This document shows, piece after piece, positions 24,103-33,336 of a stretch of 64,000 nt of DNA; position 1 is the stretch's first letter, and each line of letters starts with the position of its first letter. Both the position numbers and the translations under genes were made by a program. This DNA is from VXYL01 sp965243175 (lineage in GTDB: Bacteria; Pseudomonadota; Gammaproteobacteria; Pseudomonadales; Azotimanducaceae): NCBI GenBank assembly GCA_965243175.1, contig OZ251532.1:930001-994000 (forward strand), in the 5' to 3' direction. The notes beneath the pieces were generated by a model that had not been told where the DNA came from, did no database searches, and saw only the letters and a program-made list of their open reading frames with translations.

Positions 24103-25267
24103 TGTACTGGTTCACTACATATGGCACTGGGGCTAGGCAGCCTCCTGAGCGACAAGGTACTCGTTCGGGGTGAGGTAGTCGAGGCTGGAGTGGGGCCTCT
24201 CGTAGTTGTAGAAGAACTCGTACAGGAGCAGCTTCGAGGAGAGGGCCTGGACGGTGAGTTCGCAGTCGAGGAAGTTCCAGAACTCGATGCGGGCGGTGCG
24301 GTTGGCGCGTTCGACGCAGCCGTTCCACTGCGGGCGCCGCGGCGGCAGGACGTGGAGTTCGATGCCGAGCTTCTCGCAGGCGTCCTCGAACTCGGCCATG
24401 AACTCGCTGCCGCCGTCGACCTGGATGGACTGCAAGGCGACGGGGAAGGCTTCGACGACCTCGTCGAGGAAGCGCCTGGCGTTGAGGGCGGTGGCGCGGG
24501 AGAAGACGCGGGCGACCATGAAGCGGCTGACCGGGCAGACGGCGCGGAACTCCTTGATGGTGCGGCCGTCGCGGGAGAAGGTCATGTGGTCGATCTGGAC
24601 GAGCTGGCCGGGGCGCGTGGGCCTGGCGCCGTAGCGCCAGCGCCGCGCCCAGCCGTTGAACCTGCGGCGGCGCTTCGGCTGGAGGCGGCCCTCGCAGGCG
24701 CTGGCGCGGGGCACGTGGCCGACGGCGATGGCGCGGGAGAGGATGCGCCCGACGGCGGAGACGCTCAGATGCAGCCCCTTGCGGGCGAGCATGCGCTGGA
24801 TGGGCGCCTTGCCCATGAACGGGTGCTTGCGGCGCAGGTCCATGACGGCCTTGACGTCGCTCGACCTGCGCGACGGGCGGCGGACGCGGCGCGGGCGGGT
24901 GGACTTCGGCGCAAGGCCGCGCTGGCCGCCGGCGGCCAGCGCGGCCTTCCACCGGAACATGGTGCGGCGGCTGACGCCGATCTCCTTCAAGGCGGCCGGC
25001 TCGCGGCAGCCAGCGGCGCGCAGTTCGTCGAAGCGCCGGATGGCGAGCAGGCGTTCGCGCGCCGCGGCCGGCAGTTCGGCGTCGTCCACCTTGAAGCTGC
25101 GGTACGATCTCGTCCGCATGGACTCGATGTCCATGGTTCGGTTCCTTCAGTGGGTTTGCGTTCACCGAAGGCTACCCGAACCGGCGCCGGCGGCGGTCTT
25201 TCCGCCGTCGGCGCCGCGCTCAGCCGGTCATGGCCGCCGCAGTGCCAAATCTATCCGAGCCGGCACA
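24103..25267. mobile_element. IS481-type insertion sequence with 5-bp target duplication
   Basis: The element is 1165 bp. The left end begins TGTACTGGTTC at 24103 and the right end, inverted, TGTGCCGGCTC at 25267. The two ends match imperfectly over about 31 bases, including the shared inner block TGGCACTG. The sequence AAGGT occurs directly on both sides (24098-24102 and 25268-25272) as a target duplication. It carries one intact transposase gene on the minus strand and sits in the gap between the small-gene pair and waaA. Confidence 0.85.
24133..25134 (-). CDS. IS481-type integrase-core transposase
   Basis: A 333-residue transposase. The N-terminal helix-turn-helix (ALKEIGVSRRTMFRWKAAL) is followed by the rve/DDE core: LVQIDHMTFSRDG (Asp), SIQVDGGSEFMAEF (Asp) and NGCVERANRTARIEFW (Glu), then NYERPHSSLDYLTPNEYL at the C-terminus. 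The single-ORF layout without a frameshifted orfA separates it from IS3. All three acidic residues are present, so it is probably functional. Confidence 0.92.
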   Translation of the reverse strand: MDIESMRTRSYRSFKVDDAELPAAARERLLAIRRFDELRAAGCREPAALKEIGVSRRTMFRWKAALAAGGQRGLAPKSTRPRRVRRPSRRSSDVKAVMDLRRKHPFMGKAPIQRMLARKGLHLSVSAVGRILSRAIAVGHVPRASACEGRLQPKRRRRFNGWARRWRYGARPTRPGQLVQIDHMTFSRDGRTIKEFRAVCPVSRFMVARVFSRATALNARRFLDEVVEAFPVALQSIQVDGGSEFMAEFEDACEKLGIELHVLPPRRPQWNGCVERANRTARIEFWNFLDCELTVQALSSKLLLYEFFYNYERPHSSLDYLTPNEYLVAQEAA

Positions 25268-25318
25268 AAGGTCGCGGTTCAAGGCCGGCGAACGCTGACC
25301 GCCGCTTCCGACGGAAAT

Positions 25319-26554
25319 CTAGGTTGCGAGCCAGCCGCTGAGCAGGTTCTCGAGAGCCTTCTCGGCACCTTGGTTCGCGGCCACCACGGCGAGGGCGCGT
25401 TGGCCTTCGGCTTGGCGTTGTTGGGGATCGGCGAGGAGTGAATCGACTACGCGCTCGATGTCGGCAGCGTTCGCTACGGGGTGGAAGCAGTCGGCGGCTG
25501 CGAAACGGTCGCAGATCTCTTCGGTCTTGAACCGTGCGGGGCCCATCAGGATGGGCAGGCCTTGGGCGGCGGCTTCGATGGGGTTGTGGCCGCCGGTGTC
25601 GTCCAGGCTGCCGCCCACGAACGCCACGTCGGCATGGGCGTAGAGTTGGGCGAGGGTGCCCATCACGTCGCCGATTAGCACTGGTTGTTCGAGGTCGCGT
25701 TTCGACATCAATCCGGTGGCGAGGCCGTAGCGTTCGGCTAGGCGGACGACCTGTGGTACGCGCTGGGGGTGGCGCGGCACTAGGATGAGGCGCAAGTTCG
25801 GCCAGCGTTCGCGCAAGCGCTGGTGGGCATCTAGGAGGATTTCCTCCTCGCCGGCGTGGGTGCTGCCGGCGATCCATGTTGGGGCGTCTCCGAAATCGAG
25901 GTCGGCGACGCCGAAGTCGTCAGGCGGCAGCTTGGCATCGAACTTCACGCTTCCCACTATGTGTACGCGCTTTGCGCCGAGCGCTCGGAAGCGCGCTGCC
26001 GTGTCCTCGTATTGGCAGACCACGCCGTCCAGCTGTCGCAGCATCGGTTGCACCAGCGAGCGGGCGCGTCGGTAGCGGCGGAAGGAGCGGGCGGAAAGGC
26101 GGGCGTTCACCAAGTACGCTCGCGCACCGCTGCCGACGGTTTGCGCGATCAGGTTCGGCCAGAGCTCAGTTTCCATGAGAATCAGTGCGCGAGGCTGCAC
26201 GCGGCGGAGGAATCGTCGCACGGCCCGGGGGAAGTCGTAGGGGGCGTAGCAGTGCGCCACGTCGTCGCCGAGAAGGGTTTGGACGCGGGCGCTGCCGCTC
26301 GGCGTCATGGTGGTGACTAGGATGGTCTCGTTCGGCAGGCGTTTGCGCACGGCGCGGATGGTCGCGGCCGCGGCGTTGGTTTCGCCGGCGGAGACGGTGT
26401 GGAACCAGATCGCGCCGGGCGGAAGCTCCGGGACGTGTCCGAACCGTTCGCGGATGCGTTGCCGGTAGGCGGGTTCCGAGCGCCCCTTCCAGTAGAGGCG
26501 CAGCCGAACCCACGGCAGGGCCAGCAGCAACAGCAGCGAGTAGAGATGGCGCAA
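25319..26554 (-). CDS. waaA: 3-deoxy-D-manno-octulosonic acid (Kdo) transferase
   Basis: A 411-residue GT30 glycosyltransferase that adds Kdo to lipid A precursor at the inner face of the cytoplasmic membrane. An N-terminal membrane anchor (LYSLLLLLALPWV) precedes IWFHTVSAGETNAA, which contains the conserved catalytic Glu. Further motifs are ALILMETELWPNL, WIAGSTHAGEE and the nucleotide-binding GGSLDDTGGHNPIEAAAQG. Length is close to the usual 410-425. It is the last gene of an apparent operon with the PQQ dehydrogenase, sulfatase and FGE genes, 16 bases after the latter. Confidence 0.95.
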   Translation of the reverse strand: MRHLYSLLLLLALPWVRLRLYWKGRSEPAYRQRIRERFGHVPELPPGAIWFHTVSAGETNAAAATIRAVRKRLPNETILVTTMTPSGSARVQTLLGDDVAHCYAPYDFPRAVRRFLRRVQPRALILMETELWPNLIAQTVGSGARAYLVNARLSARSFRRYRRARSLVQPMLRQLDGVVCQYEDTAARFRALGAKRVHIVGSVKFDAKLPPDDFGVADLDFGDAPTWIAGSTHAGEEEILLDAHQRLRERWPNLRLILVPRHPQRVPQVVRLAERYGLATGLMSKRDLEQPVLIGDVMGTLAQLYAHADVAFVGGSLDDTGGHNPIEAAAQGLPILMGPARFKTEEICDRFAAADCFHPVANAADIERVVDSLLADPQQRQAEGQRALAVVAANQGAEKALENLLSGWLAT

Positions 26555-26570
26555 CGGCTAGGGCCCGGCG

Positions 26571-27530
26571 CTAGCCAGTCGGCGCCGCCTCGACGCAGCG
26601 GAAGCCCATGTTGCCGGTTGCCGAATCCGGCGTGTTGGAGTAGCGGGCGGCCACGCGGTAGCGATTGCAATAGCTGTCGTGGCAGAGATAGGAGCCGCCT
26701 TTCAAGACCTTCGCGGTGCCTTCCCCGGAGCCGCTTGGATTGCGATGCGGATCCGCGCTGAACCAATCCGAGCACCACTCCCAGACGTTGCCGACCACGT
26801 TGTAGAGGCCGAAGCCGTTGGCGGCGAACGCCTTTGCCGGCGCGGTGCCGAGGTAGCCGTCTTCGGCGTCGTTCCGATGCGGGAAGCTGCCCTGCCAAAT
26901 GTTGCAGCGGTGCTTGCCGCGAACCACCAGTTCATCGCCCCAGGGGAACCGTTTGCCTACCAGCCCGCCACGCGCCGCGCGTTCCCACTCGGCTTCCGTG
27001 GGCAGGCGCATGCCGGCCCAGTCGCAGTACGCGACAGCATCGTGCCAGGAGACTTGCACGACCGGATGGTGCAGGCGGCCCTTCAAGTTCGAACCCGGTC
27101 CTTCGGGCTTGCGCCAACTCGCGCCTTCGACGGCGAGCCACCACGGCGCGGCGCCGACTTCGCTCGACCGTTCCAACCGATGCCGCCGCGATTTCGGGAG
27201 GAGGCCGCTGAAAACGTAGGCCCAGCCGTAGGACTCGGCCTCCGTGCGATAGCCCGTGGCCGCCACGAACGATTGGAATTGCGCGTTGGTGACTGCGGTG
27301 CGCTCGATGGCGAAGGCGTCCACGGACACTTCGCGCACCGGCCCCTCGCCGTCTTCCTGCCGGGCGTCGCGATCTTCCGAACCCATGAGAAACGCGCCGC
27401 TTGGAATGTCCACCATTTCGCGTGCGTCATTGCGCTTGCGCACGACGTTGCCGCCGGCTTGGTGGCGGCCCGCTTCGGCTTCGGCGCGGGCCGGTGCGCA
27501 GCACGCCGGGCTGCTATCCATCGGCGCCAT
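26571..27530 (-). CDS. Formylglycine-generating enzyme (sulfatase-modifying)
   Basis: A 319-residue FGE-sulfatase protein. It contains MVDIPSGAFLMGSED near residue 40, WHDAVAYCDWAGMRLPTEAE (~162-181), PWGDE, NVVGNVWEWCSDW and GGSYLCHDSYCNRYR. The two active-site cysteines of aerobic FGE correspond to C283 and C288. It oxidises the sulfatase active-site cysteine to formylglycine using O2 and copper. The ATG at 27530 lies inside the 3' end of the sulfatase gene (16-base overlap), so enzyme and substrate are translationally coupled; the ATG at 27521 is an alternative. There is no signal peptide, so modification takes place in the cytosol. Confidence 0.92.
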   Translation of the reverse strand: MAPMDSSPACCAPARAEAEAGRHQAGGNVVRKRNDAREMVDIPSGAFLMGSEDRDARQEDGEGPVREVSVDAFAIERTAVTNAQFQSFVAATGYRTEAESYGWAYVFSGLLPKSRRHRLERSSEVGAAPWWLAVEGASWRKPEGPGSNLKGRLHHPVVQVSWHDAVAYCDWAGMRLPTEAEWERAARGGLVGKRFPWGDELVVRGKHRCNIWQGSFPHRNDAEDGYLGTAPAKAFAANGFGLYNVVGNVWEWCSDWFSADPHRNPSGSGEGTAKVLKGGSYLCHDSYCNRYRVAARYSNTPDSATGNMGFRCVEAAPTG

Positions 27531-28935
27531 AGCGTTCCCAGAATCGCGCGCTGCGTTCGGTGTGGCCGCTCTCCCACTCCTGCCTGTAGCGCTGCATTTC
27601 CTCGCGCAACTCGGCGACGATGGCACCGGTGCCGGATTCTCCGAAGAGGTTGCGCGTCTCCCAAGGGTCGTTCCGCAAATCGAACAACTGGGTCTGCCGC
27701 TGGCAGTCGCGCACCGCGTATTCGATCAGCTTGTGCGAACGGTTCTTCACGGCGCGCTGCGATGAAACGTAGGCGAAGTAGAGACTGTCGCGCACTTGTA
27801 GCGTTGGATCGCGCATAGCAGCGACGAGGCTCTTTCCTTCCACGCTCTCCGGTCGCGGCGTTCCGGTGAGCTCGCAAAGGGTGGGGAAGATGTCCAGCAA
27901 ATAGACGAAGGCGTCGCTTCGCGTCCCTTGGGGAACACCCGGCCCGGCGAAGACGAGCGGAACGCGAACGCTGTGTTCGTAGCAGTTCTGCTTGCCCATC
28001 AAGCCGTGCTGCCCCACCGCCAAGCCGTTGTCGCCCGCGAAGACGATCAACGTGTCGTCGGCGATTCCCTTCGCGTCCAGTGCCGCCATGACGCGCCCGA
28101 ATTCGTGGTCCAAGTGGGAGACCATCGCGTAGTACTCGGCGATGTGGCGGCGGATTTCCTCGGGCGTGCGCGGAAACCGAGCCAGCATTTCATCGCGGAT
28201 GCGCAAGGAGCCGTTGTCGAACGGATGTCCGCCCAGGAAGTTCGGCGGCAACTCCACGTCTTCCTGTGGATACATGTCCAGAAACCGCTTCGGCATGGTG
28301 CGCGGGTCGTGGGGCGCCAGCAGCGCCACGTAGGCGAAGAACGGCTTGTCGGTTTGCGGATCGAAGCTGCCGATGTGGTCGATCACGGCATCCGCAAGCA
28401 CCTCGCTCGAGTGTCTGCCAGCGTGGATGTGATCGCAGTCCCGCCAAGCGATTTCGTTGTTGCCGAAGGACGGCGGATCGGGAATGTACGCCAAGCGCGC
28501 GTCGTATTTTCCGGTCTCGTCGTAGTGGTAGGCCGGCACGTTCCAATGGTCGGCCATGCCGCCGAAGTAGATTTCGTCGCCATCGTCGAAGCCGCGGTTG
28601 AAACTGGCGCGCCCGTTGTGCCATTTGCCAGCGCCCCAGGTGGAGTAGCCGTTGCCGCGCAGCGCTTCGCCGAGCATGGTGTGTTCGTCGGGAATGGTGC
28701 TGCCGGAATCGTGCAGGTGGAACAACGTGCGCCCGGTGTGCAGCATGGCGCGGCTGGGCATGCAGATGGCGCCGTGGGTGCCGCAGGGAATGTGCGCGTG
28801 GGTGAACGCGGTGCCGCGCGCGATCAAGCGGTCGAGATTGGGCGTGCTAACGTTGCCGCCGAACGCGCTCAGCGCGTCGAAGCGCTGATCGTCCGTGAAG
28901 AACAGCAGGATGTTGGGCGGCTTGCTTTGGCTCAT
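27514..28935 (-). CDS. Type I formylglycine-dependent sulfatase
   Basis: A 473-residue alkaline-phosphatase-superfamily sulfatase. Metal ligands D15-D16 lie in LLFFTDDQRFD. The sulfatase signature ICMPSRAMLHTGR has C58 at the formylglycine position, giving C-x-P-S-R...T-G-R. LIVFAGDNGLAVGQHG supplies further metal ligands. The ATG at 28935 has GGAGGGAAGGAAG just upstream; the frame beyond it is non-coding. There is no signal peptide, so it may act on internalised sulfate esters or choline sulfate-like compounds. It is encoded with its own FGE, 41 bases downstream of the PQQ dehydrogenase. Confidence 0.92.
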   Translation of the reverse strand: MSQSKPPNILLFFTDDQRFDALSAFGGNVSTPNLDRLIARGTAFTHAHIPCGTHGAICMPSRAMLHTGRTLFHLHDSGSTIPDEHTMLGEALRGNGYSTWGAGKWHNGRASFNRGFDDGDEIYFGGMADHWNVPAYHYDETGKYDARLAYIPDPPSFGNNEIAWRDCDHIHAGRHSSEVLADAVIDHIGSFDPQTDKPFFAYVALLAPHDPRTMPKRFLDMYPQEDVELPPNFLGGHPFDNGSLRIRDEMLARFPRTPEEIRRHIAEYYAMVSHLDHEFGRVMAALDAKGIADDTLIVFAGDNGLAVGQHGLMGKQNCYEHSVRVPLVFAGPGVPQGTRSDAFVYLLDIFPTLCELTGTPRPESVEGKSLVAAMRDPTLQVRDSLYFAYVSSQRAVKNRSHKLIEYAVRDCQRQTQLFDLRNDPWETRNLFGESGTGAIVAELREEMQRYRQEWESGHTERSARFWERYGADG

Positions 28936-28976
28936 GTCTTCCTTCCCTCCAAATTCGATTAACTTGGAAATACCCG

Positions 28977-31040
28977 CTAGCCGGACTCGTCCGGCAAACT
29001 GAACGCGAAGTACTCGCTGCCGCTCGGCGGCCCCATGCGGCCACCGCCAGCGGAAATGGCCACGTATTGCTTGCCGGCAACGCTGTAGACGGCTGGCGTG
29101 GAAAATCCGGCAGCGGTGAGATCGGCTTCCCACAACACGCTGCCGTCGCGTTCGTCGTAGGCGCGGAACTTCCTATCCGGCGTTGCCGCGATGAAGATCA
29201 GCCCGGATGCCGTCACCACCGGCCCGCCGTAGCTGATTGCGCCGAACCCTAGATCGGGATGCGTCGGAAAGTTGCCGAAGGGAACCGACCAGACGATTTC
29301 GCCCGTCGCCACGTCGATGGAGTTGAGCGTGCCCCACGGCGGGGTATTGCCGGGCAGCCCTTCGTCGTCGCGCAGATAGACGTAGCAGCAGTGGGCGTAG
29401 GTGATTTCGCTGGTCGGTTCGTCCTTCACGCGCACTTCGGCGTAGAGGTACTCCAGAATCCCATCGCGTTCGGGGTCGCTCAGATACTCGAAGCTCGGCA
29501 TCCGCCCTTTGCCTTCGCGCAGAATCGTCCGCGTGTCGGCGTACTCCATGCGGTCGCGCAGCCCTTCGAGCGCAACGCCGGCATCGGTGCCTTCGAGGTC
29601 CGCGCCGTGGCAACTGCCGCAGTGTTTCGCGTAGCTGCCGTACTTGCTGAAGCCAGCGGGAACCTCCTGCAAGGTCAGGATGCCAGCGGCGTCGTTGGCG
29701 TTCAGGATCAGCCGCTTCGTCGCCGGATCGAAAGCGGAACCGCCCCACTCCGCCCCACCGTCGTACCACGGATAGAGCAGCACGGTACCCACTTTCGGCG
29801 GCGCCCAGGGCCGGATGTCGTAGTCCTTGATCGCGTCTTCGACGAAAGCCCGCGCTTCGGGCGTCCGATTGGTGATCTCGAAGGTCTGGCGACTGAAGGC
29901 GACGGTGGAGAGCGGCTGTTTCGGCGCCGGAACTTCCCCCGGCATCGAACTCGGCAGATCGGTATCCACCTCCACAATCGGCAGCATGGACTCGCCGGTC
30001 TCCCGGTCGAAGACGTACAGATGGCCGGACTTCGTCGTCAGCGCCACCGCGTCGATGGTTCGCCCATCGCGCTCGAACTCGACCAACGTGGGCGGCGCCG
30101 GATTGTCCCGATCCCACAGATCGTGCCGAACCACCTGGTAATGCCACTTGAGCTCCCCGGTGCGCGCATCCAACGCAACGAGGCAGTTCGCATACAGGTT
30201 GTCGCCCAACCGCACCGCCCCAACGAAATCCGGCGTCGCCGAACCCGTCGGCGCGAACAGAATCCCACGCTCTTCATCAAGCGTCATCCCGGACCAGACG
30301 TTCGCCCCGCCAGCCCCGTCCAGCGACCCTTCCGCCCAAGTCTCCGCCCCCGGTTCCCCCGGCGCCGGAATGGTGTCGAACTTCCACACCAGCGAACCAT
30401 CGACGGCACTAAAGGCGCGAATCGAGCCCGGAAAGGCGTCCTCCCACTCGGACGTGGAGAAGCCAAGGATGAACGTGTCCTCGAACACCACCCCCGGCAC
30501 GGTGACCATGAACCGCCGCGCCCCCCGCTCGTACCCCTCCTTCTCGTCCAGCGGCGTGAGATCCACCCGCCCGTCCTCCCCGAACCCCGGCATCAGCGAG
30601 CCGTCGGCAGCGTTCAAGGCGATCAGCTCGCGCCCAGCAGCGAACACGATGCGCCTGTCTTCCCCCTTCTCCCACCACATCAACCCCCGCTGCGAGATCG
30701 GCCGCAAATCGAGATCCGTGCGCCAAATCTCCTCGCCCGTCGCAGCGTTCAAGGCGAACGCCACCAGCTGCGGCGACAACCCGTAGAGCACCCCGTCGAC
30801 CACCAGCGGACTGGTGTACATCATCCCCTCGGGCTCCCCGGAGTCGTAGACCCACGCCGGTTCCAGCCGATGCACGTTGCCACGGTCGATCTGCGTCAAC
30901 GGCGAATAGTGGCCACGCCCGGAATCCCCCAGATAGACCGGCCAATCGACATCCTCGGGCGCTTTGGCACACGCGACGAGAGCGAGCGCCCCCAGCGCCG
31001 CGACGAGACCCAAAATCGAGTTCCAGTGGGATGCCCCCAT
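28977..31040 (-). CDS. PQQ-dependent dehydrogenase lipoprotein with cytochrome c motif
   Basis: A 687-residue quinoprotein. A lipoprotein signal ends in LALVAC (C24). A beta-propeller begins with WPVYLGDSGRGHYSPLTQID and holds repeated W-motif segments such as GEIVWSVPFGNFP, typical of membrane-bound PQQ alcohol/glucose dehydrogenases. Near residue 470 the sequence YAKHCGSCHGADLEGT carries a CxxCH haem c site inserted in the propeller, so electrons can pass to the respiratory chain. The ATG at 31040 has GGGGGGAGG upstream. It oxidises an alcohol or sugar in the periplasm; the substrate is unknown. First gene of the run leading to waaA. Confidence 0.9.
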   Translation of the reverse strand: MGASHWNSILGLVAALGALALVACAKAPEDVDWPVYLGDSGRGHYSPLTQIDRGNVHRLEPAWVYDSGEPEGMMYTSPLVVDGVLYGLSPQLVAFALNAATGEEIWRTDLDLRPISQRGLMWWEKGEDRRIVFAAGRELIALNAADGSLMPGFGEDGRVDLTPLDEKEGYERGARRFMVTVPGVVFEDTFILGFSTSEWEDAFPGSIRAFSAVDGSLVWKFDTIPAPGEPGAETWAEGSLDGAGGANVWSGMTLDEERGILFAPTGSATPDFVGAVRLGDNLYANCLVALDARTGELKWHYQVVRHDLWDRDNPAPPTLVEFERDGRTIDAVALTTKSGHLYVFDRETGESMLPIVEVDTDLPSSMPGEVPAPKQPLSTVAFSRQTFEITNRTPEARAFVEDAIKDYDIRPWAPPKVGTVLLYPWYDGGAEWGGSAFDPATKRLILNANDAAGILTLQEVPAGFSKYGSYAKHCGSCHGADLEGTDAGVALEGLRDRMEYADTRTILREGKGRMPSFEYLSDPERDGILEYLYAEVRVKDEPTSEITYAHCCYVYLRDDEGLPGNTPPWGTLNSIDVATGEIVWSVPFGNFPTHPDLGFGAISYGGPVVTASGLIFIAATPDRKFRAYDERDGSVLWEADLTAAGFSTPAVYSVAGKQYVAISAGGGRMGPPSGSEYFAFSLPDESG

Positions 31041-31262
31041 TGCCTCCCCCCAAAGGAAGAACAGCGGCAAGTCTATCAAGTAGCTGACGTTGGGGGCGAC
31101 GACGCGGACGGAAAGGGTGTCGCGGGCGACGAAGGCGCAACGGAAACCGGCTGGCGAACTTTCACCACCGCGGCCACCGCTCGCAAACCCAATCCCAATC
31201 GCGCAAGAGATGCTGTAGACTCGCGCCGAATCCGCGATTGGAGCCGCTTGGGAGCCGAGACG

Positions 31263-31619
31263 TTGAAGACCATCAAGTTCGATCTGCCCATTGACGGCGT
31301 GAAGGTGGCCACTGGCGATGAACTCCGCAGCCACTTCACGACCGAGGTCCTCGATCACTTCCGTAGCGACGTGCTGGCGAAGTGGCTGCGCACTCGGCCG
31401 GACATGAGCGCGGAGCTCAACGAGGTCGAGAAACTGGCTGCCGACGGCGAGGACAAACCTACGTTGCTGGCACTCTGCAAGACCTTCGGCGTAGACGCGG
31501 ACGAACATGCCGTGGAGGCTGCGCTGGCCGTGGCCACGGGCGTTCCACCTAGCTCCTCGGCGAGCCTCGCGAACAGCCTACAGGATGGGCAATCCACCGG
31601 CAACCTGCCACCCGGCGGG
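31263..31619 (+). pseudogene. 5' part of a PPC-domain gene split by an IS element
   Basis: Starting at a TTG (31263) with GGGAG upstream, 119 codons run exactly to the end of the 9-base target duplication, after which the frame enters the ISKra4-type element and ends at 31745. The product starts MKTIKFDLPIDGVKVATGDE and continues with a helical region (LAKWLRTRP, ADGEDKPTLLALCKTFGV). It resembles a short N-terminal module seen on diverse bacterial proteins, which I cannot name with certainty. Joining 31263-31619 to 33337-34230 restores an uninterrupted frame of 416 residues. Confidence 0.82.
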
Positions 31620-33327
31620 GGGTGTGCGACAAATCGTAGGTCAGTGGTTGCTCACTGGGTCCGATCTCGGGCGGCGAGTCGAGCGACGCGGCCGTTGCGG
31701 AGGACGGATTGGCGCCCGATGCCGTTCAGAGCGCGCCGTGGCTGAAGCCGCCGTCGTCGGTGGTCGCCGCGCCCGGGCCGTTCTGGCGCGGAGGTCGGCG
31801 GTCGAGGGGGTTGAGCCAAGGCGGGTCTCGTACTCTTGGCGTTTTTGCGAAACGAGCCAGGGGAAGGAGACCCGCCATGGCGACAGGGACTGTCGAGGAG
31901 TTGGAAGAGGAACGCAAGCGCGAAGAGGGTGAAGGCGCGGGGCTGCGGCGGGAGCTGGTGGCGGCGACGGCGCGTTTGGCGCGGTTCGAGATGGCGCGCT
32001 GCGGGTCCGGTTCGAGGGATGCGGCGCTGCTGGACATGCGGCTGCGCGCGGACATGCAGGAGTTGGCGCGGCAAGGGCTGGAGCTGGCGTACGGGAAGGA
32101 CGACGCGGCGCCGTGCGCGTGCCCGGCGTGCGGCGGTCGGACGCGGCTGCTGCGGGTCGACGAGGTGCGCGTGGAGACGGTGCTGGGGAGCGTGCGGGTG
32201 GAGATGGCGCGGCGCGGGTGCCGGGAGTGCGGGCGCAGCGTTCGCCCGCGGGCGCGGCGGCTGGGCGTCGAGGGTTCGATGACGCCGTCGGCGCGGCGTC
32301 TGGCGAGCCTGGCGGGTTCGCAGTGCAGCTACGCGGGGGCGGACGAGTTGCTGCGCGAGCTGTCGGGGCTGAACTTCGGCGCGAAGCGGGTGGAGCGGAC
32401 GACGCGGGCGGTGGGCGACGATCTGGAGGCGTGGCGGTCGGAAGGGGGAGGCGACGGCGACGGGGCCTCGCTGGCGCGGGAGGCGTCGAAGCCGGGGCGG
32501 AAGCTGTGCTGCGCGGTGGACGGCACGGGCGTTCCGGCGCTGCCGAGCGAGACCGAGGGGCGTTCCGGCAAGGACGGCGGACGGGCTGGCACGCGCGAGG
32601 CGAAGGTGGGCGCGCTGTGGGTGTCCGAGACGGACGCCGAGGGCCGCCCGCGCATGGTGGAGGGCGCGGCGGTGCTGTTCGCGGCGATCGAGAGCGCGGC
32701 GGAGACGCCCGGCCGGGAGTCGCCGTTCGAGCGGCGGCTGCTGCGCGAACTGGCGGCGGCGGGCTGCGGGCCGGGCGACGTCGACGTGTGCGTCGGCGAC
32801 GGCGCGGAGTGGATCCGGCGGGTGTTCGACGACTGGTTCCCGGACGCCGAGAGGATCGTCGACTACTACCACGCGGCGGAGTACCTGTGGGCGGCGGCGC
32901 GCGCCCGCCACGGCGACGGCGACCTCGCCGAGGCGTGGGCGAAGAAGCTGTGCGCGATGCTCAAGGCGGGCCGCGTCGACGACGCCCTGGACGACCTGCG
33001 CAAGCGCGGCGGCGAAGCCGAGGAGTGCCGCCGCGCGGTCGCGTACCTCGGCGCCCGGCGCGACCGCATGCGCTACGACGAATACCTCGCCAGCGGCCTG
33101 CCGATCGGTTCCGGCGTCATCGAGGCGGGCTGCAAGAACGTCGTCGGCCAGCGCGCGAAAGGCCCCGGAATGCGCTGGACCGTGGCCGGCGCCAACCCCG
33201 TCCTCTGGCTCCGCTGCGCGCGCATCGGAGGCCAGCTCGACGACTACTGGAACGACCGCGTCGCCGCACTCGCCGCTTGAGAATGGACTTGGTGAGCAAC
33301 CACTGACCTACGATCTGTCGCACACCC
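31620..33327. mobile_element. ISKra4-family insertion sequence, copy 2, with 9-bp target duplication
   Basis: A complete element of 1708 bp. The termini are 36-base inverted repeats with a single mismatch, beginning GGGTGTGCGACA and continuing ATCGTAGGTCAGTGG after it. The 9-base CCCGGCGGG flanks both ends (31611-31619 and 33328-33336). It shares the outer 12 bases and the duplication length with copy 1 but differs inside, so the two are relatives rather than the same IS. It interrupts a PPC-domain gene in the same orientation. Confidence 0.93.
31877..33280 (+). CDS. ISKra4-family transposase (copy 2)
   Basis: A 467-residue transposase with the same plan as copy 1: a charged N-terminal helix, the CACPACGGRTRLL...CRECGRSVRP zinc-binding region, catalytic CCAVDGTGVPALPS (Asp), VCVGDGAEWIRR (Asp), YYHAAEYLWAAA, and IGSGVIEAGCKNVVGQRAK (Glu). 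The ATG at 31877 has AAGGAG eight bases upstream and is preferred over the longer frame from 31709. The gene is intact. Confidence 0.9.
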   Translation: MATGTVEELEEERKREEGEGAGLRRELVAATARLARFEMARCGSGSRDAALLDMRLRADMQELARQGLELAYGKDDAAPCACPACGGRTRLLRVDEVRVETVLGSVRVEMARRGCRECGRSVRPRARRLGVEGSMTPSARRLASLAGSQCSYAGADELLRELSGLNFGAKRVERTTRAVGDDLEAWRSEGGGDGDGASLAREASKPGRKLCCAVDGTGVPALPSETEGRSGKDGGRAGTREAKVGALWVSETDAEGRPRMVEGAAVLFAAIESAAETPGRESPFERRLLRELAAAGCGPGDVDVCVGDGAEWIRRVFDDWFPDAERIVDYYHAAEYLWAAARARHGDGDLAEAWAKKLCAMLKAGRVDDALDDLRKRGGEAEECRRAVAYLGARRDRMRYDEYLASGLPIGSGVIEAGCKNVVGQRAKGPGMRWTVAGANPVLWLRCARIGGQLDDYWNDRVAALAA

Positions 33328-33336
33328 CCCGGCGGG

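Noticed and set aside
29259..31745. 828-codon plus-strand frame across the PQQ dehydrogenase
   Set aside because: Most of it is antisense to the quinoprotein; only the last part from 31263 is a real gene fragment, running into the IS.
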